From NCBI RefSeq assembly GCF_000800015.1, contig NZ_JUGR01000001.1, positions 1,054,001 to 1,118,000 of the forward strand: 64,000 nt of DNA, given 5' to 3'. How positions within the stretch are numbered: position 1 is the stretch's first letter; every line of letters begins with the position of its first letter. Shown here piece by piece: positions 43,947-53,361 of the stretch. The position numbers and the translations under genes are program-made. This stretch comes from Terriglobus sp. TAA 43 (GTDB taxonomy: Bacteria; Acidobacteriota; Terriglobia; Terriglobales; Acidobacteriaceae). The notes under the pieces were generated by a model. It saw only the letters and a program-made list of their open reading frames with translations. It did no database searches and was not told where the DNA came from.

Positions 43947-45050
43947 ATGAATCGGAAAGTAGCCAATACGAAAGCAGCCCCGCCGGAAGTGCAAGCCGTC
44001 CTGAGCGACACCCGCTGGGATGCGATTGTCCGTCGCGATCGTCAGGCCGACGGCACATTTTTCTATTCCGTCCGCAGCACGGGAGTCTTCTGCCGTCCGG
44101 GGTGCTCTTCCCGCACGCCGCGACCTGAAAACGTGCGTTTCCACGCAAACGCGCAGGATGCCATACGCGCCGGGTTCCGCCCATGCCAACGTTGTAAGCC
44201 AGACCAGAATGCCAATCCATCCACGGAAGCCATCGCGAGCATATGCCGTGCAATCGAGAGTGCCATCGCAGCAGGAGATTCGATACCGCAACTCGAAGCA
44301 CTGGCGCGGCAGGCAGGCCTCAGCCAGTTCCATTTGCACCGCCAGTTCCGTGCAGCCACTGGACTCACACCGCGGCAATACGCCAACGCCTGCCGCTCAA
44401 AGCAAATGCTGAAACACCTGAAAGGGAGTGCCACCGTGACCGAATCCATCTACGAAACAGGTTTCAGCTCTTCAAGCCGCTTCTATCAGGCAGCCGCAAA
44501 CACACTGGGAATGACACCCACGCAGTTCCGTAAAGGCGGCCAGGACACGGACATCACTTACGCCGTCGGTCCATCCACACTGGGAATGATTCTGGTGGCA
44601 CGCAGCCCGCGCGGTATCTGCGCGATCCTTATGGGCGACGACGCAGAAACGTTGATCGACGATCTGAAACAACGCTTCCCTCAAGCATCGCTAGTGCCGG
44701 GTGATGCTGTCTTTTCCGAAACACTGGAGAAGATCGTCGCACTCACCGAACAACCGCGCAGCAATCGCATCGATCTACCTCTGGACATCTGTGGCACAGC
44801 CTTCCAGCAACGTGTCTGGCAAGCGCTGCAGGCCATCCCAGCAGGTGAAACAGCGAGCTATGCGGAGATTGCACAACGCATCGGCAATCCACGCTCAGTT
44901 CGCGCCGTCGCGCAGGCATGCGCCTCAAACGCACTCGCCGTCGCAATCCCCTGCCACCGTGTCGTGAAGAGCGATGGCGCACTCTCGGGATATCGTTGGG
45001 GTGTAGAACGCAAAAAAGAGCTGCTCAGACGTGAGCAGCTCAGTCACTAA
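43947..45050 (+). CDS. ada: Bifunctional Ada: transcriptional activator and DNA methyltransferase
   Basis: A 367-residue Ada protein. The N-terminal zinc domain has C49, C53, C80 and C83 (FCRPGC and CQRC), where one cysteine accepts a methyl group from phosphotriesters. An AraC-type helix-turn-helix follows (about 95-180, SQFHLHRQFRAATG and ETGFSSSSRFYQA). The C-terminal Ogt-like domain has IPCHRVV with the acceptor cysteine. Methylated Ada activates alkylation-repair genes, often its own. AGGAAGG before the ATG at 43947 sets the start. The last codons also form the terminator of the opposing mqnE gene. Confidence 0.95.
   Translation: MNRKVANTKAAPPEVQAVLSDTRWDAIVRRDRQADGTFFYSVRSTGVFCRPGCSSRTPRPENVRFHANAQDAIRAGFRPCQRCKPDQNANPSTEAIASICRAIESAIAAGDSIPQLEALARQAGLSQFHLHRQFRAATGLTPRQYANACRSKQMLKHLKGSATVTESIYETGFSSSSRFYQAAANTLGMTPTQFRKGGQDTDITYAVGPSTLGMILVARSPRGICAILMGDDAETLIDDLKQRFPQASLVPGDAVFSETLEKIVALTEQPRSNRIDLPLDICGTAFQQRVWQALQAIPAGETASYAEIAQRIGNPRSVRAVAQACASNALAVAIPCHRVVKSDGALSGYRWGVERKKELLRREQLSH
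45009..45041 (-). terminator. mqnE terminator inside the ada 3' end
   Basis: Stem GAGCTGCTCA (45018-45027) with TGAGCAGCTC (45032-45041), followed on the minus strand by TTTTTTGCG. It lies 24 bases past the mqnE stop and entirely within ada coding sequence. Confidence 0.8.
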
Positions 45051-45064
45051 CAAAGCTGAAGCGC

Positions 45065-46213
45065 TTACACGCTGATAACGAACGTATCTTCGGTGCGCGT
45101 CACCCGGTTATACAGCGTGTCGCGTTCCACGGGCTCGCGGCCTGCTTCGCGGATGAGTCGCTCAAGGTCCGCACGGCGCATACCCTGAGGCGTGGTCGCG
45201 CCAGCCTCGTGATAGATACGCTCTTCCACAACGGTGCCGTCGATATCGTCCGCGCCAAAGCGCAGCGAAATCTGAGCCATCTTCGGCGTTACCATCTGCC
45301 AGTAGCTCTTGATGTGCGCGAAGTTATCCAGCAGCAAACGACCCACGGCAATCTGACGCATATCGTCAAAGCCGGTGGTCTTCGGCAGGTGTCCTAGCAC
45401 TGTATTTTCCGGGTGAAATGCCAGCGGGATAAATGTCTGGAATCCGCCTGTACGATCCTGTACTGCACGCAGCTTCAGGATGTGATCCACGCGGTCTTCT
45501 TCGTTTTCTACGTGGCCGTACAGCATTGTGGCATTCGAGCGCAGACCGGCGTTGTGCACCATCTCGGCCGTCTCCAACCACTCGCTGCCATCAATCTTGT
45601 GATCGCAGATGATGTGACGCACGCGGTCCGCAAAAATCTCCGCGCCGCCACCAGGACACGAATCCACGCCCGCTTCCTTCATCTTTACCAGCGTGTCTGG
45701 AATGGACAGTTTTGCACGCTTCGCCAGAAACGCGACTTCCACCATGGTGAACGCCTTGATGTGAACCTTCGGGAAGCGTTCCTTCAGTCCCTTCACCAGG
45801 TCAAGGAAGTATTCAAACGGTAGGTCCGGATGCAGACCACCTACGATATGAAATTCGGTGATCGCTTCGCTGTAGCCCTTGCCTGCGCTCTCCCATGCCT
45901 CTTCCAGAGCCATGGTGTATGTGCCGGCCTCGCCCTTCTTGCGCGCAAAGGCGCATAGGCGGCATGTGGCCACGCAGACGTTCGTCGGATTGATATGGCG
46001 ATTCACATTGAAGTACGTCAGATCGCCATGCATGCGCTCGCGCACCAGGTTCGCAAGCCAGCCCACGGCCAGAATGTCGGGCGACCGATACAGAGCCAGC
46101 CCGTCGTCCGCAGTCAACCGCTCCTGCGCCAGCACCTTTTCGGCAATGGGACGCAGCGTAGCATCATCGGTCTGAAACTCGTGGCGGGGGCGGCCAGTGG
46201 GCGATTCGGTCAT
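45065..46213 (-). CDS. mqnE: Aminofutalosine synthase (radical SAM)
   Basis: A 382-residue radical-SAM enzyme of the futalosine route to menaquinone. The cluster motif is C80-x3-C84-x2-C87 (CVATCRLC). EFHIVGGLHPDLPFEY and HIKAFTMVEV match MqnE rather than its relative MqnC, which has a different sequence before GGLHP. MqnE joins 3-[(1-carboxyvinyl)oxy]benzoate and SAM to aminofutalosine. The start at 46213 fits the family length; an ATG at 46258 is possible. mqnA, C and D are not in the window. Confidence 0.9.
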   Translation of the reverse strand: MTESPTGRPRHEFQTDDATLRPIAEKVLAQERLTADDGLALYRSPDILAVGWLANLVRERMHGDLTYFNVNRHINPTNVCVATCRLCAFARKKGEAGTYTMALEEAWESAGKGYSEAITEFHIVGGLHPDLPFEYFLDLVKGLKERFPKVHIKAFTMVEVAFLAKRAKLSIPDTLVKMKEAGVDSCPGGGAEIFADRVRHIICDHKIDGSEWLETAEMVHNAGLRSNATMLYGHVENEEDRVDHILKLRAVQDRTGGFQTFIPLAFHPENTVLGHLPKTTGFDDMRQIAVGRLLLDNFAHIKSYWQMVTPKMAQISLRFGADDIDGTVVEERIYHEAGATTPQGMRRADLERLIREAGREPVERDTLYNRVTRTEDTFVISV

Positions 46214-46273
46214 AACTCTAGTGTATTCCTCGGGCCCGGTGTCGTACCAGGAAGTCATATCCGGCACATTTCG

Positions 46274-47002
46274 TCACAAAATATGTCGGGCGGACTTGCC
46301 TTTCTGTTCCGGATACCTCGCTCGGACCATACGGAGGAAATCCTCCAACCGCTGACCGCGTTTCTGAGCGAATACGCGTTCCGTGACGATTTCGCCATGA
46401 ATGCGGTCCATGCGAAAGGTACGAAAATCATTGCGCAGTTCGCACCATGCAGCCAGTGTCCAGAAACCACTCCAGAATGCGAGCGCAAGAGGGCGTACCG
46501 AACGGTGCTCTGCCTGCGAAAGCTCTTCGCCCAGCCGCGTGTACCAGAACTCAACGACGGTCTTTCCTCGGCATGCTCGATGCAACAAATCCAGTAAGCG
46601 GCGATGCTCTTTGCTCATCGCAAACGGCGACGCATACAGTGCGATGGAATCGAGATGCTCGCTCAGTTCTGGCGGCAACACTGCCTCGATGCGCGCCAGT
46701 GCATTCTTTGCGGCAACGAACGACTCTTCCCCGCCCCACGCCTGCACCAGGCGAGCGCCCACCACCAGCGCCGTCAACTCATCTGCAGTAAACATAAGGG
46801 GTGGCAGATCAAACTCACGCCGCAACGTATATCCGACGCCCGCTTCGCCTTCAATCGGCTGGCCTGCAAGCTGGAGGTCACGAACATCGCGATAGATCGT
46901 GCGCTCCGATACCTGAAGCCGCTCTGCAAGAGCATGAGCAGTCTTCAGGCGACCGGCACGCAGCAGTTGCACGATGCGAAAAAGACGGTCGGCTCGCCTC
47001 AT
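46274..47002 (-). CDS. WYL-domain transcriptional regulator (YafY-like)
   Basis: A 242-residue regulator. The N-terminal winged helix (MRRADRLFRIVQLLRAGR, then LAERLQVSERTIYRDVRDL) is DeoR/HTH_11-like. The C-terminal WYL domain (about 130-210) includes KTVVEFWYT and SGFWTLAAWCELRNDFRTFRMDRI. WYL domains sense ligands or nucleic acids. It starts 21 bases after the VOC gene on the same strand, so it may regulate or be co-expressed with that gene. Confidence 0.9.
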   Translation of the reverse strand: MRRADRLFRIVQLLRAGRLKTAHALAERLQVSERTIYRDVRDLQLAGQPIEGEAGVGYTLRREFDLPPLMFTADELTALVVGARLVQAWGGEESFVAAKNALARIEAVLPPELSEHLDSIALYASPFAMSKEHRRLLDLLHRACRGKTVVEFWYTRLGEELSQAEHRSVRPLALAFWSGFWTLAAWCELRNDFRTFRMDRIHGEIVTERVFAQKRGQRLEDFLRMVRARYPEQKGKSARHIL

Positions 47003-47023
47003 CGCACGCTGCCTTTCATCGCG

Positions 47024-47398
47024 TTAGAAATGAGTGCTGTGCAGACCAACGTGATTCCCTTCTGAATCGATCAGGCACGCAAAGAAGCCAAAGCCACCCG
47101 GAATTTCGGTGCGAGGAACTGTGATCTTCGCCCCCAATCCTTCTGCACGCTTCACACTGACGTCGAGCTTCCCGTCCGCATTCAGAAACACAGTTGTACC
47201 ATCAGCAGTTGGCTTGCTGACTTCGCGATACACCAGGCATCCGCTAACACCCTCTTCGCCGCGCGGGAACACCATGCTGGATTCGCCATACGGAATCAAT
47301 TGAACATTGAGCACGGTTTCATAAAACTTCTTGGCGCGGTCCAGATCGGCCGTAGGAATTTCGAACCAGGTAATTGCATTGTTTGCAAACTTGCTCAT
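47024..47398 (-). CDS. VOC family (glyoxalase-like) protein
   Basis: A 124-residue single VOC module pair: AITWFEIPTADLDRAKKFYETVLNV, then PRGEEGVSGCLVY, and the second half ending ACLIDSEGNHVGLHS. Members include bleomycin-resistance-like and glyoxalase proteins; substrate unknown. AAGGAG lies just upstream of the ATG. The WYL regulator follows directly. Confidence 0.87.
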   Translation of the reverse strand: MSKFANNAITWFEIPTADLDRAKKFYETVLNVQLIPYGESSMVFPRGEEGVSGCLVYREVSKPTADGTTVFLNADGKLDVSVKRAEGLGAKITVPRTEIPGGFGFFACLIDSEGNHVGLHSTHF

Positions 47399-47522
47399 GA
47401 CATTCTTCTCCTTGGGTCAGAACCGTGTGTTCGCTGACCACGAGTCCCAAGGTAAGAAAATGCTCCTGCCACCATTGTGTCAGGAGCATGTCAGCAGAGG
47501 AAGATTTTCTCCTCTGCAAAAC

Positions 47523-47555
47523 AAAACGAGGGAGGACAAATGTCCTCCCCGTTTT
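47523..47555. terminator. Bidirectional terminator after the beta-propeller gene
   Basis: Stem GGGAGGACA (47530-47538) with TGTCCTCCC (47541-47549), with AAAACG/CGTTTT outer arms that give T-runs on both strands. Confidence 0.85.
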
Positions 47556-47576
47556 CTTCTGGTTATGTTGTTCCGT

Positions 47577-49634
47577 TTAACGCCGCTGTGCTTCTAGTGG
47601 CTTCTCAGGCGAGTCGACCATGCGCGGTGCCAGCACAATGCCGTCGAACGGGGTAATTCCAATCAGGTGATCGCCCACAGCGCGAGTCGTACGCAGTGGC
47701 CAACCTGCATCCTGGAACGTCACCTTCATGTTCTTAGTGTTGACACTGAAAACCAGTGTGCTGGGACGATTCGCCGTCACAAGAACACGCTTCCCCTCAC
47801 TGTCATAGTGGATGCCCGAAACATTCGGAACATACAAACCTTGCTGCGTATGCCACGAACTGCCATCGTTCTCGGACAGCCAGACACCCTCACGGCCCCC
47901 CACCCAGACCCGACCGCCGTCGTCTACGGCGACTGACGTCAGATACGTCAGTTCAGTCGGAGCCTGGATCACATGGAAGTTCGCACCGCTATCCGTGGAG
48001 ATGGCAATCTTATGCAGGTCCGCCACCACCACACGTGTGCCTTCAGATTTCACAATGCGCCAGGGTTCTCCCGTAGCAGAGCGAATATGGTTCCAGGTCA
48101 GACCGTTATCCGTAGAGTTCAGCAAGCCCTCTTCCGTCGCAGCAAACACCGTATTACCGTTCGCAGCAAATGCAAACACGCCGGAGTCCGCTTCACGAGG
48201 CGGGGTGTTCCGTGTAGGTGCAATCTTCGGCGGGGTGCTGCGAGCACGCGCCGCAGCGGCCGTCTTACCGGTGCGCCCCTTCGAAGTTGTTACTGCCGCT
48301 TTCTTCGCTGCATCCGGATCGGGCAACGGAGCCAGCGCCAGAGTCAGTCCCGATGTCTTCCAGGCATTCCCGTCCCAACGCATGATGCCGTGCCGGGTTC
48401 CCGCCAGCATGGTGCCATCGGGAGCCTGAGTCAGAGAGAAGACATCCGAGCCATTCAGCCCAGCACTCTTCTGCACCCACGAAAGACCGCCATCCTGGCT
48501 TTCAAACACGCCGCCGGCCATCTTGTCGTTAATCACGCCAACGTAGACGTGAGCAGGATCCTTACGGTCCTGCGCGACGGCCGTGATCTGCCTCTGCGTG
48601 AAGCCGGTATTCGCCGGTGCAAAGGTTTGCCCACCATCATTGGAAATCAGCACACCCGTACGATCTGTAGCCAGCAACACGCGGTTGCTGTTCTGTGGAT
48701 CGATGTTCACATCGTTGATGATCCAGCTCGGATCACCATAACGTGCGAAGGTGTGGCCAGCATCCGTGGTCCTCCACAGCCCTTCTGTCGTTCCAGCAAA
48801 GACAGTGTTAGGAGTCTTCGGGTCTTCCATCAACACACGCGTACGTCGCGCCGTAGAGGGGATGCCCTGCACCTTCGCGTACTTCATGCCCTGGTCGTTT
48901 GAGCGATAGATACCCGAACAGGCTGAGAGATACACATTCGAAGGATTGGTCGGGTCGACGATGATAGAAAACACGTCAGAGTCATCAATGATGCCCTCCT
49001 TCATGTTCTGCCACGTCGCTCCACCATCGGAGGTACGCCAAGGCAAATGCCACGTTCCCGCATACATCCGGTTCGGGTCTTTGGGATCGAATGCGACGGA
49101 TTCCACTTCATGAAGTTCGCGGCTACCCGGCGGGCTGATCAGCTTCCAGTGGTCGCCACCATCTTCGCTTCGGTACACGCCTTCCTGCACAGTTCCAATC
49201 AGCATCAACTTTGGGTTCGAAGGCGCAACGGTCATGGAGCGGATGGATTTCCCCTTCATGTCGGCGTTTTCGGTCCAGGTCTTGCCAGCATCATTGCTGA
49301 TGTACAGACCACCATCGGCGCTGCTGAGAACCCATCCTGCAGCGAGAACGCGATTGGCGTTTGTGGGATCGACGATCAGGTTGTCAAACACCAAGTCATC
49401 GCGCTTACCTACATCAGCGAGGAACTTCCAGGTATTGCCACCGTCATGCGTGTCGTAGACAGTGCCACTTACCGTTCCCAGGTAGATGTGGCTGTGGTCA
49501 TGCGGATCCTGCGCAAACGCTCGCGCGTCTCCTCCGTAAGGGCCATAAGGCAGCCATTTGGACTGCGCCGTGGCAAGGGAGAGGAAGGAAGCGGACAAGG
49601 CGAGAGGCGCACAAAGGCGAAAAAAAGACTTCAT
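47577..49634 (-). CDS. Secreted BNR/YCF48-like beta-propeller protein
   Basis: A 685-residue exported protein. After a signal peptide (FFRLCAPLALSASFLSLATAQ) there are about a dozen repeats with the Asp-box/BNR-like sentence: a strand, then YRSEDGGDHW-type or ISNDAGKTW-type turns, then DPTNPSNVYL-type loops. Such propellers occur in PSII-stability-factor-like, sortilin-like and xyloglucanase-like proteins. An Ala/Lys/Pro-rich insert interrupts at about 455-485. I see no clear catalytic residues, so binding or a lyase/hydrolase role is open. AGGAAA before the ATG at 49634 fixes the start. Confidence 0.85.
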   Translation of the reverse strand: MKSFFRLCAPLALSASFLSLATAQSKWLPYGPYGGDARAFAQDPHDHSHIYLGTVSGTVYDTHDGGNTWKFLADVGKRDDLVFDNLIVDPTNANRVLAAGWVLSSADGGLYISNDAGKTWTENADMKGKSIRSMTVAPSNPKLMLIGTVQEGVYRSEDGGDHWKLISPPGSRELHEVESVAFDPKDPNRMYAGTWHLPWRTSDGGATWQNMKEGIIDDSDVFSIIVDPTNPSNVYLSACSGIYRSNDQGMKYAKVQGIPSTARRTRVLMEDPKTPNTVFAGTTEGLWRTTDAGHTFARYGDPSWIINDVNIDPQNSNRVLLATDRTGVLISNDGGQTFAPANTGFTQRQITAVAQDRKDPAHVYVGVINDKMAGGVFESQDGGLSWVQKSAGLNGSDVFSLTQAPDGTMLAGTRHGIMRWDGNAWKTSGLTLALAPLPDPDAAKKAAVTTSKGRTGKTAAAARARSTPPKIAPTRNTPPREADSGVFAFAANGNTVFAATEEGLLNSTDNGLTWNHIRSATGEPWRIVKSEGTRVVVADLHKIAISTDSGANFHVIQAPTELTYLTSVAVDDGGRVWVGGREGVWLSENDGSSWHTQQGLYVPNVSGIHYDSEGKRVLVTANRPSTLVFSVNTKNMKVTFQDAGWPLRTTRAVGDHLIGITPFDGIVLAPRMVDSPEKPLEAQRR

Positions 49635-49933
49635 GGTTTTCCTATTCGAATGAGCCTGGGTCAATTCTAGTTGCCTAACCAGTAAACAGATACCTTTGAG
49701 GTATCTGCCGCGACACTGTCATTTATTGCCAGGAGTGGAATGTTTGCGTGCGGTGAAAACGGAGCACTTTCATGGAAGCCATGAGGCCTTCTGGCCAATA
49801 TTGAAGCTCTCCATGAAGCGACACCGATATGCGCGCGACCCTCAACTGGTGCTTCCAGGCAGTCTGAGATTTCCTGCAAACAAGCAGAAGGGCTGGCCTT
49901 TCGGCCAGCCCTTCTGGGTATTGGGTTGATGAA
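49635..49933. other. Intergenic region with dyad and terminator
   Basis: About 300 bases without a supported gene. It holds the OmpA-gene terminator and a perfect eight-base dyad, CAGATACC (49687-49694) with GGTATCTG (49700-49707), placed about 55 bases upstream of the beta-propeller start, a plausible operator or leader hairpin. Confidence 0.6.
49886..49915 (-). terminator. Terminator after the OmpA-family gene
   Basis: Thirteen-base stem AGAAGGGCTGGCC (49886-49898) with GGCCAGCCCTTCT (49903-49915), TTTC loop, followed on the minus strand by a moderately T-rich stretch. Confidence 0.8.
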
Positions 49934-51571
49934 CTACTTCTTGTGCTTACGGGCCGGAGCGGTGCGGGGCTGAACCTTTACCGTGCTCTCATCCACCGAG
50001 GTGCCCAGATCGGACGGCGTGGAAGCGCCAGCCGGGATCAGCTCAGAGGTTACCGTGTTTGCACCAGCCGTACCCGTGTAGACCGAGATACGGGATGCGT
50101 CAACACCCTTCTCGCCTACCAGGTAAGCCTTCGTGTTCACAGCGCGCTCAGCAGCCAGCTTGTCGGCGTTCTTCACCTTCTTGCTGGGTGCTGCGTTGCC
50201 GGTCAGAGCCAGCTTCGCTGACGAATCGCGCTGCAGGTTCAGAGCGATATCGTCCAGGCAGGCCTTTGCTTCGTTGTCCACGCGACCCGGACGACGTGTG
50301 TCCTTGTCGAACGTGATCGAGCAAAGTGCGCTGGCCTGCGGTGCCGGCGGCGGTGGCGGCGGTGCGATCACACTGACCGTCGTCGTGGCAGAGGCGTTGC
50401 GGCCCTTGTCATCGGAGACGTTGCAGGTAACAGTGATCGTGCCCGGAGCTGCGCCAGTGGTCGACAGGGTGGCAGTGGTGCCGCTACCCGAGACCGAACC
50501 GGTGGTCGAGCTATAGCTGTAGGTGTAGTTCACCGGCTTGCCGTAGGAGTCCGAAACCACCGAAGTGATCGTGGACGATCCACCAGGCTGAACCGACGAC
50601 GGCGAAGCCGAGCAGGTCAGAGCCAGAGCAGGCAGCGGGTTGATGGTGAAAGGAGCCGCGCACTCTGCAAACCGACCAGCCTTCATGCTCTCGGTCACAG
50701 TGCCCTTGGCGTTGTAGCTGCCAGGATTCAGACCGGTCGTGTCGACGGTAGCCGTGTTGCTGGTGCCGGAGATCTTGCCACCGTCAGAGGTCCACGCATA
50801 GGTCGCGGTCTTCTTCGGGTTTACGTTTGCGGCGGTTCCAGTCACAGTGATCGGGTCACCCGCGTACACGCTCGAGGGGCTGGCAACGCAGGAGTACGTT
50901 ACAGGCGGCGGCGGTACGATGTGGCCGAAGTGCAGCAGGATGCCGGACGAGAGCTGCGCGGAGCTGATGTTTGCGCGGCCACCAAAGTTGCCGTTGGCTG
51001 GGCCGTAATCCTCGTGGATGTAGGTGTAATCAGCTTGGAACAGACGGATACCGAATGCTCCATTGTGCCAGGGGAGGTTGTAGTCCATACCACCGCCAGC
51101 AACAAGGGCCGGGCCCCACTGATAGCCGTGAGCATAGAACGGGCTGGCATTCACATCGGAGTTCGGACCACCGAGACGAGCAGCGCCAGCCATCGCGTGA
51201 CCGAAGAACGTCACCGACTCGGTCGGCAACCGGAAGATCGGACCAGCGGTCACCAAGGGCAGCAGAGCATCGTTCTTGCCACTGGGATGCCATGCCGTGG
51301 AGACTTCAACACCGGCGTACTTATTGAAGTAGTACGCAGCGCTACCAATCGCTCCCTTGTCGATCGACGAATACGAGATCCCCTGGGGCTTCAGCGATCC
51401 ATGACCGCTCCAGTACGAATAGCCAAGAAACACATCAACGCGCGATGGGTTCAGGCCCTGCGGTGCCGGCGCGGCCGGGGTTGTTTGCGCACCCAGGCTT
51501 GCAGCGCCCAGGCTGACTGCGCTGGCGGCCAGAAGTGACCTGCCCAGTTTGCGAAACGGCTGAGAAAACAT
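49934..51571 (-). CDS. OmpA-family protein: beta-barrel, Ig-like domains, OmpA domain
   Basis: A 545-residue outer-membrane protein. The start at 51571 has GGAGGA eight bases upstream and gives a signal peptide (LLAASAVSLGAASLGAQ). Residues about 40-210 look like a small beta-barrel ending in LLHFGHI. Residues about 215-400 contain two Ig/PKD-like repeats (CVASPSSVYAGDPITVTGTA and CSASPSSVQPGGSSTITS openings). Residues about 415-525 are an OmpA peptidoglycan-binding domain (FDKDTRRPGRVDNEAKACLDDIA, ERAVNTKAYLV). It likely ties outer membrane to cell wall. The C-terminus is basic (ARKHKK). Confidence 0.88.
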   Translation of the reverse strand: MFSQPFRKLGRSLLAASAVSLGAASLGAQTTPAAPAPQGLNPSRVDVFLGYSYWSGHGSLKPQGISYSSIDKGAIGSAAYYFNKYAGVEVSTAWHPSGKNDALLPLVTAGPIFRLPTESVTFFGHAMAGAARLGGPNSDVNASPFYAHGYQWGPALVAGGGMDYNLPWHNGAFGIRLFQADYTYIHEDYGPANGNFGGRANISSAQLSSGILLHFGHIVPPPPVTYSCVASPSSVYAGDPITVTGTAANVNPKKTATYAWTSDGGKISGTSNTATVDTTGLNPGSYNAKGTVTESMKAGRFAECAAPFTINPLPALALTCSASPSSVQPGGSSTITSVVSDSYGKPVNYTYSYSSTTGSVSGSGTTATLSTTGAAPGTITVTCNVSDDKGRNASATTTVSVIAPPPPPPAPQASALCSITFDKDTRRPGRVDNEAKACLDDIALNLQRDSSAKLALTGNAAPSKKVKNADKLAAERAVNTKAYLVGEKGVDASRISVYTGTAGANTVTSELIPAGASTPSDLGTSVDESTVKVQPRTAPARKHKK

Positions 51572-51812
51572 GCGACTTATCCTCCGCGGAATATCTAATG
51601 CCACTATTTGTGAGCTCATAACCAAGGCTCACTTGGTAACGAATGCGATTGAAGTGTATAGCAGCATCTCTTTTACTGAAAGAAATATCTGCACAATAAC
51701 CGATTCACCCTATTCAACTGATGCTGGTTTACATCAGCCTTACGTTTAAAGCGTCTCCTGCCGAATCAAGTCAGTAAACCTTAGCCGGCAAATGGCGCAA
51801 TCCTTGTATTCT

Positions 51813-52436
51813 CTATGCGATGTTCAAACTCTCTTTAATGCTGCCTCGCTCCCGCTGAATTTTTTCCTGCAGCAAAGTAATGGCATAGAGAAGCTGTTCA
51901 GGGCGCGGCGGGCATCCCGGCACATAAATGTCGACCGGAACGATCTGGTTCACTCCCTGAAGTAGTGCATAGTTGTTAAACACCCCGCCACTGGTAGCGC
52001 ACGCGCCCATGCTAATGACCCACTTCGGCTCGGGCATCTGCTCATAGAGTCTGCGGATCACCGGTGCCATTTTCTGCGACACGCGGCCAGCCACTACCAT
52101 CAAGTCGCTCTGACGTGGCGAAGGACGAAATACTTCGGCGCCGAAACGAGCGATGTCATAACGCGAACCGCCCATGCTCATCATCTCGATGGCACAGCAG
52201 GCCAGTCCGAAGGTCATGGGCCAGACCGAATTCTTTCGCACCCAGTTCACCGCAGCGTCCATGCTGGCCAGAACCACGCCTTCCGGCTGCTCCGGTCCCC
52301 AGTTCACCTCGCGCAGTTTTTCCTGATTCTTGCCCATCGAATCCAGTGAGCCGAAAAGATAACGGTCGGATGCCTGCGGTGCTGCAGGGCGTCCGCTACT
52401 GGAAGTCTCTTCCGGGGATGTCTTCATGTGCTTCAT
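51813..52436 (-). CDS. nuoB: NADH-quinone oxidoreductase subunit B (standalone)
   Basis: A 207-residue NuoB, which holds the N2 4Fe-4S cluster of complex I. All four ligands are present: C80 and C81 (ACCAIE), C146 (GACATSG) and C175 (PGCPPRPE). The N-terminal ~40 residues are a polar extension. No other nuo gene is adjacent, unlike the usual nuoA-N operon, so this may be a second copy or a relocated gene. The start is weakly supported; an ATG three codons later is possible. Confidence 0.92.
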   Translation of the reverse strand: MKHMKTSPEETSSSGRPAAPQASDRYLFGSLDSMGKNQEKLREVNWGPEQPEGVVLASMDAAVNWVRKNSVWPMTFGLACCAIEMMSMGGSRYDIARFGAEVFRPSPRQSDLMVVAGRVSQKMAPVIRRLYEQMPEPKWVISMGACATSGGVFNNYALLQGVNQIVPVDIYVPGCPPRPEQLLYAITLLQEKIQRERGSIKESLNIA

Positions 52437-52538
52437 TCTATGTCACGAAGCTGGATGTGGATGCGCCAGCTTCGGTAAACCTGTCATAAATAACGACAGT
52501 TTTCGAGTCAACTGGACGTATTAACAGCACCTCTTCAC

Positions 52539-53201
52539 TTATTTCCCCACCCTCCTTTGCTCCCTCTCCACCTTTACCCGGAAACGCATCCACAAGATTC
52601 GCCCTAATTTCGATGGAGGTGCGCTGGTGTCCACGGTGTGGGCCGTCTGTGAAAAATGCTGGGCCACGGTAGCCGCCATCAAGGCCTGATCTGCCGATCC
52701 GCCCGCAATCCGTGCATCCAGAATCTGCAGCGAGGCAGTGCATGACTCGGCCAACAGAGGAAACAGCGCCGCTCCTGCGGCGGGGCGATTAGGCTCTTTC
52801 AACGTTGCGTCGTAAGCCTTCGTTGCAATCGACATCTGCTGCGCCGAGGTAAAGAAGTGAAACTCTCGTGGATTCCACGCCACAGCATCCTGAGCTCGAA
52901 AACTGAAATCCGTCGAGATCAGCAAGGGGTTCGGTGAACGGTACGGCGGCGTAGCCAACTCCGCAAAATCATGCGACCCACGCGTTCCCGACGCAGGGAG
53001 GACACGAACAATCCACCCCGAGGCAATGTTCTCCAGCAGAAAGCTCTGCTGCGGCCCCAGAGCATGATGAAAGCTCTTCCCTGCCTGCACCTCGCCTTCA
53101 AACGTCATCGCCGGGCATCCCTTCTGCGCAACCGCCTGCATGCCCATTCCCAGCACTACGACGACACGCAAAACTGCGCCTCGGCCACATCCCAAATACA
53201 A
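52539..53201 (-). CDS. Exported hypothetical protein
   Basis: A 220-residue protein with an N-terminal signal (VLRVVVVLGMGMQAVAQ). Two cysteines remain in the mature part (CPAM and SCTA), possibly a disulfide. Residues 30-110 are beta-rich and the rest looks helical. GAGAGG lies about 12 bases before the start. I recognise no family. It is divergent from amt and upstream of nuoB on the same strand. Confidence 0.65.
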   Translation of the reverse strand: MYLGCGRGAVLRVVVVLGMGMQAVAQKGCPAMTFEGEVQAGKSFHHALGPQQSFLLENIASGWIVRVLPASGTRGSHDFAELATPPYRSPNPLLISTDFSFRAQDAVAWNPREFHFFTSAQQMSIATKAYDATLKEPNRPAAGAALFPLLAESCTASLQILDARIAGGSADQALMAATVAQHFSQTAHTVDTSAPPSKLGRILWMRFRVKVEREQRRVGK

Positions 53202-53220
53202 AATCTGTCACCTCTCCGTA

Positions 53221-53235
53221 ACTGTCCTGTACAGT
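53221..53235. promoter_or_regulatory. Inverted repeat in the amt upstream region
   Basis: ACTGT-CCTGT-ACAGT, a 15-base palindrome between amt and the divergent exported-protein gene. It could be an operator for either; no known regulator consensus is claimed. Confidence 0.35.
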
Positions 53236-53361
53236 AAACGAAACGAACCATCGCAAACGCACCGATTCATCATGGCTCTGCAAGGCCGCGATGAACAACC
53301 GCATCGCGCTACCCTGCGATGTGGCTGACCTCCTTACCTCATCCGTCAGGAATCTTGCCTC

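Noticed and set aside
53262-53300. Possible sigma-54 promoter for amt (a GG and GC pair near 53275-53287).
   Set aside because: The -12 element lacks TTGC, and many G+C-rich sequences fit this loosely.
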